NCBI GenBank assembly: GCA_002803225.1
Contig: NXFV01000755.1
Coordinates: forward strand, 25,239 to 89,238
Length of the DNA: 64,000 nt
Reading direction: 5' to 3'
DNA from: Gamarada debralockiae
Taxonomy: Eukaryota > Ascomycota > Leotiomycetes > Helotiales > Hyphodiscaceae
In this document: one piece after another, positions 32,937 through 44,371 of the stretch
Position numbering within the stretch: position 1 is the stretch's first letter
Layout of the letters: each line of letters starts with the position of its first letter
The notes under the pieces: model-generated
Databases searched by the model: none
Told to the model about the DNA's origin: nothing
Seen by the model: only the letters and a program-made list of their open reading frames with translations
Made by a program: the position numbers and the translations under genes

Positions 32937-34207
32937 CTTCGCTATTAATTATAAGGAGGTCGAGGCCATAAGTCTTGCAATGCAGGGGCAGGCGCCACTA
33001 CTCACCTATTTGGTAAGGGTGTTCCATAGCAACGAGTTCGAGGGACTGTGAACCCCAAAGTAGAAGGAATAACAGTGATGTCTATAGGGTCCGAGCGCTA
33101 AATACTTATGCCTAGAGAGCAATTACGCACCTTATTCTACAGCGCCTTTTGCAATTAAGCGAGCTTATGGCGCTCACCCCGAGAAATTTGGGTTCGTGGT
33201 CGCGGTTCTTTATCACTTGCGGGGCCATACAGGTGATATGCTGCCTTTTTTTTTTGGAAGTTGTCGTTGTCAATTTTCACTTGGCCAATCATGGCGCCAT
33301 CCTGTCAAGTGTGGAACTATCATTAGCCTACAGGTTTGCCTACGTGTGACGCTGTATTTTCCCTAGAGCACACGACAGGTATCACTTACTTGAACCAGAA
33401 ATGCTGATACCTGACCTCTTCCAACAGTAGAGCTGTCACATTCCCTCGTGAGGGCCCTTTGGTAGAACTATCACACTAAGACTACACTATACCTGCCTCT
33501 CTAAGTAGTTGTTTGTCTAATATGAGAACGTAACAAATATTCCCCTTAACATGAGTACTATTATTACTTTAGATACTATATAGAACAATCTGCCGTTTAC
33601 TATTATAATATACTAGAAAATATGCCTTTAGATAAGAGAAGTATGTGATGAGAAAGACCTGCAAAGGGAACAAAAAGCGAACTTGCCGTTGCGCATGCCG
33701 TTTATTGGTTATGTCTCTTGAACGGGTGCAAATCCGCATCTTTGCACATGCGGGGCTTGCATTTATTGCTTCTTATTTGGGATGCCCCTTGGCGATGCTG
33801 TATCGTCTCGGCTCCATCAAGCTTTACACGCATGACAAACGCAGGTGTTTTCGATCAATTCAGGATTAGGAAGTTCTGCTGGTTTGACTTTCATCAGAGC
33901 GATTCAATCGTCGGGCTCAATTCGGAAATCATTTATCTGTGCTCTTTGGCGTTGCGAGGGAAATTGCCTACATGGCAGGAACTTTCGCGGGGTAATTGCA
34001 TCGCGAAATTTGGCTTGTCAGCTTATTGCATTTTGTAAAAAATTGCTGCAGGAGGGCTTCTGAGTGACAACTGTGCGCACATGATCATATGCAGCCAAAG
34101 TGCGGCTGAGCATTTATTAAAGCCTGCTCCCCACCTTCCTTATCTACCCTCCTTGTACTTTTTCTCTTTACTTCTGTCGTAAAATATAATTTTCAATTAT
34201 CATCAGT
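32937..34207. other. Region right of the transposon; short NACHT-gene remnant then no gene
   Basis: Directly after the transposon, about 32940-33070, a short readable stretch (YKEVEAISLAMQGQAPLL, then VRVFHSNEFEG) could be a continuation of the broken NACHT gene, which would mean that the element jumped into it. The rest has no supported gene. The last 150 bases are CT-rich and should be the promoter of the gene at 34208. Confidence 0.4.
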
Positions 34208-36019
34208 ATGTCATTTGGGTTCTCAGTTGGTGACTTCATTCTTTTAGTCGACATTGCTCACAAAACATTTCGAAACTGTCAGCAGGCTGGCGACGAGTAC
34301 ATCGAAATAGCCAACGCGGTGCGACGTCTTCACAGCGTGCTCAGAACCCTACGAGCCGAAGTCCAACGACCCGAATCAAAGATCCTGAGGCAAAATCATG
34401 CTTCGAAAGCCCAGCTGATCGAGACGGCAGAGGGTTGCAAGAATGTTCTCGATAGTCTGGACTCTATCCTTGCGAAGTATGAGGGGCTGAAAGTCGATAG
34501 TCAGGTTGGTGTGGGGAAGAAGTTCTGGCAACGCTTTCGATTCGGTTCGAAGGTGGAAGATTTAATGGTCATTCGTAGCAAACTTGTCTCCTACACTTCG
34601 ACTCTCTCAATCCTGCTCGTCACGCTGCACATTCAAGCAACCGATCGAGTAGAAACCAAGCTTGATGGAGGTTTCGCAGAATTGAGCGGACAATTCGGGA
34701 AGGCGCTCAAGGAGATCTATGGAATCGCAGCTCAAGCCAGGGTTGATGAGCAGAGGGGTTCGACGATGTCGACATTGTCGCTCTCCACATATGCTGGGGA
34801 TGACAAGATTGTCTGGCGAGACTTCAGACGAGAGCTTGTCAAGAAAGGATTCAAGAGCCAGAGCTTGGAGAAGAATAAGAATATGCTTTTGGCATACATG
34901 ACCAAGCTGAACCAAAGCGGGCTCCTAGATCAGCCATTGGGTGCCGACAATGCGAATCCATGGTGGGCAAAAAAATTGTTTACGGATACCGTAAGCTCTC
35001 TGGCAGATTTGCAATTGACTGAAGAGTCGCCATTTGATGATGGCTCGCCGGAGGCAATTGTTAACAAGCTCAAGCCGATGCCAACTGTTGATGAAGGCAT
35101 CGAGGATGAGAAGACAAACACGCATGGAGAGGATGACTCGGACTCAACACTAAAACAGTCACTTATTCCCCCCGGAACTGAAAGTCATCCGGATGCCAAA
35201 CAAAAAATAGCAACAGGTATCCAAGAGAAAACCGGTCAGTTAGAGAGCGTAGAGCCTAGAAAACCTACCTTCACCGGTAGGGACGAAGGTGCGGAAGTAC
35301 GTATTCGTCCAGTCGTTCTCTCTGCTATATAACGTCTTACACTGGCTACTATTGCTGCTGACTCTAATGTACCCAAGGTCAAACCACAACCACCCGTAAA
35401 AGATGATAGTGAAGAGGATTCATTAGACGAACCGGATCCAACAAGCGCAGCTTCCAAGGATGCCACTAGTCGACCTCCTAAGGGAGGTAAAAGAGTAGAC
35501 AGACGGCCCTCGGATTTGAAAACAGCAGAGGGGAACGGATACCGAATTGTAGATCCGTTTGCGTATGGAGCTCAGACAATGCCGCCAATTACAAAAAACC
35601 GGAGAACGGCAAAGGAGAGCGAATACCGAAGCGTAAATCCGGCGGATTATGGAGAGTCTCAACTACGAGCTCGTAGAAAGAAACAGCACAAAAGGCGGAA
35701 ATCTCGGGCAGCAGAGGAAACATGGAATACCCGATCCAGATCCGATGATATTGTGGAAATAATCGAAGAACACTCACCACCGCGCCAGGCACGAGCGCGG
35801 CCAGAGCGTAGAATAGCTTCACCCCCAGATTTAGATTCCGACGACATCGTGATCATCGAAGAAGAACACTCACCACCGCGCCAGGCACGAGCGCGGCCAG
35901 AGCGTAGAATAGCTTCACTCCCAGATTCAGATTCCGACGAGATCGTGATTATCGAAGAACACTCACCACCGCGGCGATCACGAAAGCGTCCAGAGCACCG
36001 AAACTCCGGTGGGCGATAG
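34208..36019 (+). CDS. STAND-type fungal N-terminal domain protein with repeat tail
   Basis: Two exons, 34208-35296 and 35378-36019, join at codon borders to give 576 residues. The first about 180 residues are the helical fungal N-terminal domain seen in front of NLR/STAND proteins and ankyrin proteins (MSFGFSVGDFILLVDIAHKT, YIEIANAVRRLHSVLRTLRA, CKNVLDSLDSILAKY). Residues about 190-290 are a conserved, unrecognised segment. No NACHT or repeat sensor follows; instead the tail is disordered, basic and acidic, and ends in three tandem copies (96 and 93 bp period) of an IIEEHSPPRQARARPERR unit followed by a DSDD acidic cluster. The first intron-containing ORF stops in the intron, so splicing is required. 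The acidic IVIIEEHS cores resemble SUMO-interacting motifs (inference). Confidence 0.65.
35765..36000 (+). repeat. In-frame tandem repeat (about 93-96 bp, 2.5-3 copies)
   Basis: The string CACTCACCACCGCG recurs at 35771, 35867 and, slightly changed downstream, 35960. The first two copies are nearly identical for 90 bases, the third diverges after about 20 bases. Spacing is a multiple of three, so the protein carries 31-32-residue repeats. Confidence 0.85.
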
Positions 36020-36696
36020 TGACAAAACCGCAACATCGAAAATCGAGCTTTGACCTAACATCGGCTGATCCGCCACACAAACGCCTCAGATATTTGCATG
36101 ATCTAGAATAAAATCAAGATATAAAGAAAGAAGAAGGACCTCTTAGACAAAAGGTAAGAGGCACAACATAAGAGATTTTTGTCGATCTATCATCTGATCG
36201 CTCGATATAGACGCTGTACTTATGTTAAGAGAGAAGGTTCACTAGTATGTGTCTGGCACCTGAATTCAGGGGCACAGCCAGCGCGCGGCAAAGGGGGTGA
36301 AACCCCCTTTACGAGTCTTACAGAGTTGGTCCGATGTTGATCAATTGGACTAGTATTGACCAATCAAATAAGTGGAACTCGTATTGCTCTCTAATTGGTC
36401 AATTAGACGTCCAATTGATGAATTCCATAGTCCAATTTACGAATCTCTCGTATTGATGAACACAATACACCAGGGCAGTCATGATAGTAAACCCAGTAGC
36501 TGTCGTATAATGCCTGGCTTCGGTCCATATAGTCAATTGTATGATTCAATATTATGCCAAGAGGCTTGGCTGTACAAGTACAACTGCAGAAGAGGCTGCG
36601 GGTCATCTTATCTATCTTCATTGATGTGGGAGCAGAAATGTTGAGGCTTTGGGCGTTGTTCACGAATTATCGATATGAGATCCTCGCATGGCAGGG
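36020..36696. other. Shared 3' flank of two convergent genes
   Basis: No coding feature is supported. A set of short repeated ATTGGTC/CCAATT motifs lies at 36338-36440 (for example GATCAATTGG, GACCAATC, AATTGGTCAATTAG), which may form hairpins. Confidence 0.45.
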
Positions 36697-38511
36697 TCAT
36701 GCTAAACTTAACCCCTCACTCATGGGTCGCACATATTTCACCCAGTCACTCATACCAGGTTCGGGAGACGGTTCGGAATCCGCGTCCAAGTCTCTCTTCT
36801 TCCATATAGTCTGCACAATTGCTCGCGCAGCATGTGTTGAGCTCCTCGTAGCTGAAGCAATCTCCAATCTATCAAACTGCTCGAGAAAGAATATTCGTTC
36901 GTCGTCCTCAAGGGCGTAGAGGGCTGTAACAAAGATACTCCAAAGATGCGCAGATTGAATGGCGGGCATGCGTTGAAGCAGGAAGACTTGTTCGGCAACC
37001 AGGCGGCGCACAACGTGAGTTGAGGGCACCGCTGAGTGAAGTGAGGTGTAGAAATATATCTTGGCGGCGTTGTGGATGAGAGATGAAGTCCACGTGAGGA
37101 TTAAAGCTTGTGAGGCAAGCGCGGTGTCAGAATTTGGAAGTATTTGAATGAGGTCATCAAGCTGCGTCTCAAGTGTGATAATATGACCGGCCAGATCCGC
37201 GTCGTCGGATTCTTGGTTATCAGCCTGACTTGTCAGTATGGAGCGCTTTCATAAGGCGGCCTGGTCTACTTACCATCTGCCGCGAAACATCCGTAATTGC
37301 CGCAATGATAGCTAGGAGCTCGGGCGAGCACCCAACAGTCTTATCCACCTGCATTTTATCAGTGAAATAGCTCGAAACTCTTCGATATAGGTACCTCTTG
37401 AGGACTCCCCCATGCAGTCTCCCTGAATTTGGCTCTTTTCCCGCAAGCACTCCGACCCATCACGTCTCGAGTAGCAAAGAATTTTGAGACAAAAGACACC
37501 AAAGAGGGCTCTGGGGATTGCGCATTTTTCATCGTAATCAAATTCGCAGCGGCCGAGACATGTGTCGACCATGATGTTTGACAGTCATCTGTTATCTGAA
37601 AGAAATGGTCAGCCATATTTAAGATTTGGTGTTCCAGGACACCTACGTCGAAGAGGCATAGCATAAGCATGGAAACAAGGATATGATTGTTCGATGTTCC
37701 ATCCAACGATGCAATATCATGGCGCAACTGGCGTAAGGTACCTTGTTTCTGCTGCAAAGCAAGCGAATAGTAGTCGACTGGGCAAGTTGGTTGGTTGAGA
37801 CTCAGGTATAGCGCTCCGATCGCCATGATTGACCTTCTAACGCATTCGTGGGATATGGATAACGGTAACACGATCTGACGATAGCAATTGGAGGCATCAT
37901 CGACGAGCGTAAGAGTCTGGCAGACCTTGTCTTGGTCTAAAACAGGATAAGTACGTTGTCCGTCCATATTGGTTGAGCTGTACTCACAATATTGAAAGAG
38001 CATTCCATCAGTCACTGATAAGTCGAGTATTTGAGGGGGGCAATACAACCGCAGAGCAGGGCTTCTCCTGTGTATCCCATTGACCGGTGCCACCGATTGA
38101 ACCAGTGTTGTCCCATCCATATCCTCTCGGACCGTATTGAGGAAATGTCTTCTCTGGTTTCGCGGTGCCTTCCATTTTGCCTTCACAATCAATTCCTTCG
38201 ATGGCGTCGGATCCACGAACAAAACCTCAGAACGCTTCCCTCGGCCGTGTTTGATGCCCCGTCGCGAACTTTCATCTTCCCATATCAACCGCAGAACATA
38301 TTCGCAAGACCGACCATCATGGAGGCATCGCATACAAGAAGGCCGCTCTTCTATATGCATTCCAATTAGCCATTGCAGAGATGTTTGAGCAACGGATCGT
38401 ACCTGAGCAGCGAAGCCGTCGCTCTTTGCACGAAACGCATCCATTTCGGGAGTGCTTCACGCGTCGACCAGGGGATTTCGTCTCAACGGCGCTCGCAGAT
38501 GCTCCAGCCAT
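36697..38511 (-). CDS. Zn2Cys6 transcription factor with Fungal_trans_2 domain
   Basis: Six exons: 38511-38403, 38347-37988, 37936-37647, 37595-37395, 37348-37274 and 37224-36697, in total 520 residues. The first intron interrupts the zinc cluster; splicing gives GCVSCKERRLRC followed by SERPSCMRCLHDGRSCEYV, the C-x2-C-x6-C-x5-C-x2-C-x6-C pattern of Gal4-type DNA-binding domains, with basic residues before it (RRVKHSRNG). The rest fits the Fungal_trans_2 family (CVRRSIMAIGALYLSL, LVSMLMLCLFD, VVRRLVAEQVFLLQRMPAIQ). Two of the introns (37937-37987 and 37596-37646) are 51 nt and stop-free, so unspliced frames look longer. It is a nuclear regulator; its targets are unknown. An alternative start at 38568 would add 19 residues. 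Confidence 0.85.
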
Positions 38512-38639
38512 GGTCCAAACATACCGGCACTTCGAGTTGTGACCTATGTTAGATCCCTGATTTTTCAAATACCCTTCTGGGGATGTTTGCGAGTGGAAAA
38601 CGACGCTGCGATTTCTTCGATTTCTTCAAACCGCCACCA

Positions 38640-39340
38640 GCGCGTTGAGACCAGATGACTAAGGAAACATGAAATGACCCCACTACCCCGCATCGCCCTA
38701 ACTCTGGTGGGCGATAAGAACACAACTGAATTTACTCTGATTGGCATTTCCCGATTTCATAAAAATCGTATATTAATACTCTTCTACATTCAATTAAATT
38801 TTTGTCTACGTACAATAAATACAATAGGCCGCTCTTATAAATACTTTAACTATATAAGAGAGGAGATAAGTAACTAGTATTTTACTTAAATTTAATTTTA
38901 GAATTGTTAAAAGATACTATATAAAAGCTCTTTAAATAATATAAAGTAGTTATATAAAATACTAATTAACCTTAAATATATTAAAAATTAAAAAGTTTTT
39001 TATTTATATTATCTTTATTTAACTTTTATATAAAGTTCTTATAACAGTAAAATACTAGACAGAAAGTATGTATGCGGAAATTTTCTAAGATTATCTTAGA
39101 TATACTATCTCTCTATTATCTATATAACTATAAGATTAAGCTTACTAGAGATAATAATCTAAAGTTTAGTCCACTCTATAGAGGAAGGTGGATGGATGGA
39201 GGTTGAATTGGTGGAGAAGGGCAAGGAGGCTGTGAGCCTGAACCAATCTGTGAAGTTTAGCTTCAATTCGCGGCTCATCATATAAGCAAGTGTCACAAGA
39301 TATATTCCCCCGACAGTATGTTCAGCGGCCTATTAATGAC
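38640..39340. other. AT-rich intergenic region
   Basis: Between about 38760 and 39180 the sequence is very AT-rich with no coding content, with many TTAA/TATA runs. It looks like old repeat DNA mutated by RIP, but no element family is recognisable. Confidence 0.5.
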
Positions 39341-40311
39341 TTAAAGCTCCGCCGGGCTCCTCTCATTAACAGCCACGACATTGATCCTTCCCGTGTATTG
39401 CTTATTGCCCTCTAACTCACTTCTGATTTTCTCCCCTTCAGGTCCCAGCTCGTTGATTGGATTGCCCCCAATTCCCACTCGACCTTCTGTATTTCCCGCA
39501 GAATTTGAACCGTGCTTCCTCTTTCGTTTGTAGCTGAAGATAAAGAATACGATGCCTAAAAGGCTACAAACTCCAAGAAGAACTCCGATTCCAATCCCAG
39601 CTTTGGCGCCTGTGCTTAAACCCGTTTGTGGCGTTAGAAGAGCTGAAAAAGGGGTGCTGGTGTTGGAAGGAGATATCGAGGTTCTGGGGTTCGTAGATGT
39701 GAACGAGGTTAAGGTAGGAATAAGTGTGGGTGCAGGTGTAGAAGCTGCGCCAGTAAGAAAATCCCCAGCAGCGTACGCGATAAAATAGACTTCGTCCAGA
39801 GCAATGCCAGATGCGTATGTGGTAGTGACTCGCGATTTCGGATCAAAATTGATTAAGGAGACGGCGGCGATCGGCGTGGAGAATGGGCTGATGCACCATC
39901 CCTGTGAGAAGGCTCCTTGTTCTGCTATATAACCACTTTTTAAGAAGGTTCTCGTTAGTATTCACGAGCAAAGCACGGTACTGAGGAGCAATTGATTATA
40001 CATATTCCTTACCTCGAGCAACACGCCGCAAGAGTTGTGGTACCCCGTACAGAACTGGATACGGTGATGTGGTCATACGGACAAATTCCAGGGCTGAAAA
40101 GAATGTTCCAGAGACCACCCGAGAACCCAGATGGATAGCAAGATAATGCTGGGTCCCCTGAGACAGTGTTGAAATCGCGATGAAGTTGTGGACCACCCCC
40201 GTAGTATGTCCATGTTTGGAAACATGTGCTCGGTGGGGTAAATGTTGTCGTAAGAGGTAATGTTGTGAGAGGAGAATTGGTATAAGCTATTGTAGAAGAA
40301 ATAGTGGCCAT
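39341..40311 (-). CDS. Single-pass membrane protein with Ser/Thr-rich stalk, function unknown
   Basis: Two exons, 40311-40013 and 39935-39341, give 297 residues. The N-terminal part (residues about 1-100) is Thr-rich and contains cysteines (FTPPSTCFQTWTYYGGGP, SCYPSGF, ICPYDH, AACCS). A Ser/Thr/Pro-rich stalk, probably O-glycosylated, follows, then a membrane helix at about residues 211-233 (GIGIGVLLGVCSLLGIVFFI), a basic stop-transfer KRKRK and a cytosolic tail of about 60 residues. This plan is common among ascomycete surface proteins, resembling Mid2/Wsc-type sensors in outline only. No clear cleaved signal peptide is seen. The function is unknown. Confidence 0.72.
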
Positions 40312-42510
40312 CTCGAGCCGCTACTGCGTTCTTGATTGAACCTCATTCAATGTGAGGTAATTTGGCGACGACATTATGGACTTTGTTCATGGATAAGCCC
40401 CCGCCGGAAGCGAAAGGGAAATGTGAGGTCGCTATACGAACAGCGAAAGCGACAGCTTTAAAACCTCCCCTCTAGGATGCGCCTTCTCCCCTCTTGATTT
40501 ATGGCTTAAGCCATGCCGGGATCAATCCAACTAACGAAATCACGCGAGCAATAGCGAGCTGAAATGGAAATTTGTCTCAAGCCTTGTAAGCCAAAACAAT
40601 ATTCATGGCGCCACTTTTGACTACTGACGAATAAGGACGTGCTCGTCACTGTCGCCACGTTTGATCTCCTGAAGCAATCCAGCATCTTCGACAAGATCCA
40701 GCGCATCAAGTCGAGCGCGTTGCCAACGCTGCGTTGGAAACAACTAGCAGCCTTAGCCGTACGAATGAATCGCGCTCCTTGTATTATATGGCGTCTCGCC
40801 TCTTTTAGTAAGGTGCTTTAGGTATCCCTGTCTAGCGAGGGGGGCTGAACTTTCACAGTGAGTTAAGGGGAAGCCGATTTCGTTGGCGACTGTACTGTAG
40901 AAAATAAGATGTTGTCTTGTAAGGTCGTCTCTTGATGTAAGACTTCTTCATTTATGCCTTTATGAGCGCCTACAAAAGACCTGGGCTACACATCGCTCGA
41001 CTTGCACACATCTTCTTTACGTGACTGTAATGATTACTAAACAAGGAAAGTACATAGGGATAATAATCTTTAGGTTTTATTTAGTTTTATAAGTTTTAAT
41101 CTTTAAATTGAGGAAAGGAATATCAAAACTCACAACACCTATCACTCACTTATAAACTAGTTATTTTAAGAGCTCTAGCTCTACTAATTCAACCAAACCA
41201 AGCTTCAATGCTAGGGCAGGCCAGATAGTTGCTAGTAGGCAGCCCGAAAAGAGCTGCAATTAATATAATAGGAGGCATTAATAGTACAACAAACAAAGCT
41301 ATTTAAATTATAGAAGCCTTTTAAAAGCCTTGAATATATTACCTTGAGTATGTAACACATAGAAATGCGTGCTGTAACTTGTGAGGTCACAGTCGACATA
41401 GTCTGGTTCGTCCAAGTGCCATTGATGCGTTTGGATACCTCATTTTTGAATACAGCGCCGAGGTCGTCGTCGTGGGAAGCGCGTATACTGGGAATATGGT
41501 GGAAATGAAAGGAGCGAGATACACGAGTTAATGCACTTTGAAGTGCATGATTCTTTGACTGATATGCAAGTTTTTCGAAATTGTTGCAAAGAAGTGCTTT
41601 GGGCCTAAAAGCGGTGCTTGTTATGCTCTCTGATAGTTCATCAAAAAGTGAAGCCGCAGCAAGACCTCAAGGAAGACTCCCTCTTCCTTTATCGTTTCAC
41701 GATTTCTGTCTTGCCCGCGCAGTCTTTGCAAGGTTTTAATTATCTGGAGAGTTCAGCTCGGTCTTCCCGGTCTCGGTACATGGGCTTATATGCTATGCAT
41801 CCCTTCCACTAGAAGAGTGGCATCAACGAGCGTACTCCGCACTGTGCCTCTTTCTCTGATCCAGTAAGAGGGGTTGAGCCGCAAGTGAAACTAGCATAAG
41901 ATACTTTCAAATTTGGTTCAAGCTTTTCTGTAGAGATGGAGAAGTTCATACATGGATTGTAAGGTCCTACACTTGTACGAAATCCCATGTTGCGCCGTAT
42001 CGAAAAGAAAGACTGCCATTCAAAGATCTAGAGCAGACTTCTGCATACCAGTGTGCGAGCCAATTAATCACATGTCAAGGGCTGGGTGCTCTTTCCCGCT
42101 CACTCTCCAGGTTGGTCAGGTTGCGTTGTCCTCCTTCCATGGAGACAAGGGAGATAGGGAGGTGTGTCCCCCAAGTGCGAAAAGAATGAAGAGCCTCGTC
42201 ACATTGACTACAAGTCTCGGTGGTTATTCCTACGACTCTGCGTCTCATTTTTGATAACTTATGAAGTGCCAGAAATGAGCCTAGAAATAGATAGTTCTGA
42301 GAACCCTCCCCAGACAAGGGGCGGACTGCCTTCACATTGGTAACGTGATCAACTCTCTCACGCTCAAGGTGGCGGTGGCAAGCTCACTGCTCACAAAATT
42401 TGAACTGCTTGATGAATGGTCCACAAATTTAATTGCTTTCGTGACGCATGCCAAAACCTTCCCAGGACCTCCAGGGTACCAAATTTGAGAATCAACATGC
42501 CTTAACAGAT
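40312..42510. other. Long intergenic region without a supported gene
   Basis: No frame shows a domain or a credible exon chain. An AT-rich patch lies at about 41030-41340. Short open frames at 41618, 41952 and 42448 are unsupported; the last is antisense to the peroxygenase 3' end. Confidence 0.45.
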
Positions 42511-43330
42511 TCACAGTTCCTTCTCTGGTACTTTCTCCGCTTCGACCTCGTATTTCGTTGCCCATGCCAGCTTTGCAATCAGGACATTGAGACTGATGCC
42601 GTTGATCGAACTGGTAGAAGGTGTCCACCCTTCAGCAACAGGAAGACGCTCTTCCGCTACACCCACATTATCAGCAAACCCCTAAAAATCATCCCATATG
42701 ACACTTACAAAACCAAATATTGATCCACTCGACCGGAGCTTCCCCCTTCCTTAACCCCTGGCTTCCACCCATCGCACTCAAATAAAGCGCCGTCTCCCCG
42801 TAACTCAGCAGCTTCGGCTTGAACCCGATATCAATCTTGGAATTTTGAATCTTAGCCTGCCTAATCCTCTTCGCTCGTGCTCTAGCAGCAACCTCAAGAG
42901 TCGTGTTCACCATTCCGTCGTACGTTTCCATTACACCTGCCCAGATCTCAGGATGGAAAGTCACCGCGTCGCCAGAGATTGCTAGGTCGGCACGTGACAG
43001 AGACGCATCGTGTTCGATGAAGTTATGTTTCTTCAAGTCTGACAAATCGAAGGTGCCTTTGAATGGGTGAGGTGAAGTGAGCAATCCACCGAGAGCGAAT
43101 GCGGTGCTAAGGTCCAGCCCGATGTTGTAGGTCTCGCCCAAAGCTTTCTGAAGCATGCGGATTGTGAGGCCGCGACCGTCATGGGGGATGATGCCGTGGT
43201 TGGCTATAGTGTTGAGCGCGGGACAGGGCGAGCGCACATCGGTGGATGAGGGAGGTGTCCAGGAAGGGAATTCACGTGTGAGCGCGAGAATTGTTGGGAT
43301 GAGAAGGCTGAAGACGAGGAGAGAATGCAT
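42511..43330 (-). CDS. Haem-thiolate peroxidase/peroxygenase (chloroperoxidase family)
   Basis: Two exons, 43330-42709 and 42656-42511, give 255 residues. A cleavable signal peptide (MHSLLVFSLLIPTILA) marks a secreted protein. The haem-binding motif is SPCPALNTIANHGIIPHDGR, with the PCP cysteine as haem thiolate ligand. The EHD segment in FIEHDASLSRAD is the conserved acid region of the family, and the end reads EERLPVAEGW. These enzymes use hydrogen peroxide for oxygenation or halogenation outside the cell. The size is that of the short peroxygenases. The intron of 52 nt lies just after a conserved WINIWF segment; without splicing the protein would end early. Confidence 0.9.
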
Positions 43331-44371
43331 CGCAGTAAAGTAGGTGGAGTGTTTGGGGTGCCGGGAGGTTCGTGAATGGAATTTGGTATAATTGCGAAAT
43401 TAGGAATTGAAGTTGCAGTACACAGCATAATGCGTCGTCACAGTGCGACTTCCCGTGCAGCTGAATTGTGCCACGACAGAGGAAGGCATGAAAGTTCAGC
43501 CAGCCACAGCAGCCCTAAACTTTAGCGCCTGTTATTAACGAGTTTCATCCCCTTTTGTCACGGGATCACGAGAATTAATATTGCATCAATTCGAATTCAA
43601 GATCCTTAATTACATCTCACAGCTTAGAAGAGGACTCTATATGAAAAGTTTATCTATGAGTCGTTCAAAATATTTGAACGATTGACGGCCTCGTAATCCC
43701 TCTTTAAAGTGAGACTGGTCTCCCCGAGATTTGGTGTCACTCATTATATCTGAGCGAATGGAATCTAGCCATTAGAAATTGCTAGGCTGCAATCGCTGAA
43801 ATACATTGAACTTTTGATATCTTATCCCCCAACTACTACAGTAATCACCTTATATTGTTTCTCAACAGTCTAAATCCAAATATCTCAGACGTTGGGCTAA
43901 ACCCCAAGGCACACAAGGGCCAGCAGATGGGATTCGAGAAGGGTCGGGAAAGGGGGGTTAAGCACTTACAAAATCACAAGTTTCACATTTCAATATTTCG
44001 AACGAAAATTATTGGTTAATTATTTCATTGATTTCAAAAAGCCCCCTTAAAGCGTTTTGCCTCCCCATGTTTTTGGCTTTGTGGCGCCTTTTTCAGATGA
44101 AAGCAAAGCCTGAATTTCATCCTAAAATTAAACAATCCTTATTTACTCCGAACTCCAAGAGAAATTGCCAACCCTCAAAGCACAATTGCGCCACTCCATG
44201 TTTTTGAATTTCTGTTTTCAGTTGGCAAGAGGAATTGAAAGCAATTGCGCCATACTCGCCTGAAACTCCGAGGCAAAATGCAAAACGAAAATCATTCAGA
44301 TCATCTGAATGATCAGATGGGGACGGGGATGGGGATGGGGATGGGATGGGTCACTCGCCTCTTATTCGCTC
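43331..44371. other. Intergenic region with hairpin and G-rich microsatellite
   Basis: No gene is supported. Near the right end, a near-perfect palindrome (44291-44313, 11-base arms around one base) is followed directly by a GGGGAT microsatellite (about 44318-44350). Confidence 0.5.
44318..44350 (+). repeat. GGGGAT-type microsatellite
   Basis: About five units of GGGGAT, with one variant GGGGAC and one shortened unit at the end. Confidence 0.85.

Noticed and set aside
38760..39180. Centromere or replication origin in the AT-rich stretch
   Set aside because: About 400 bp of AT-rich text is common in RIP-mutated intergenic DNA; there is no specific motif.
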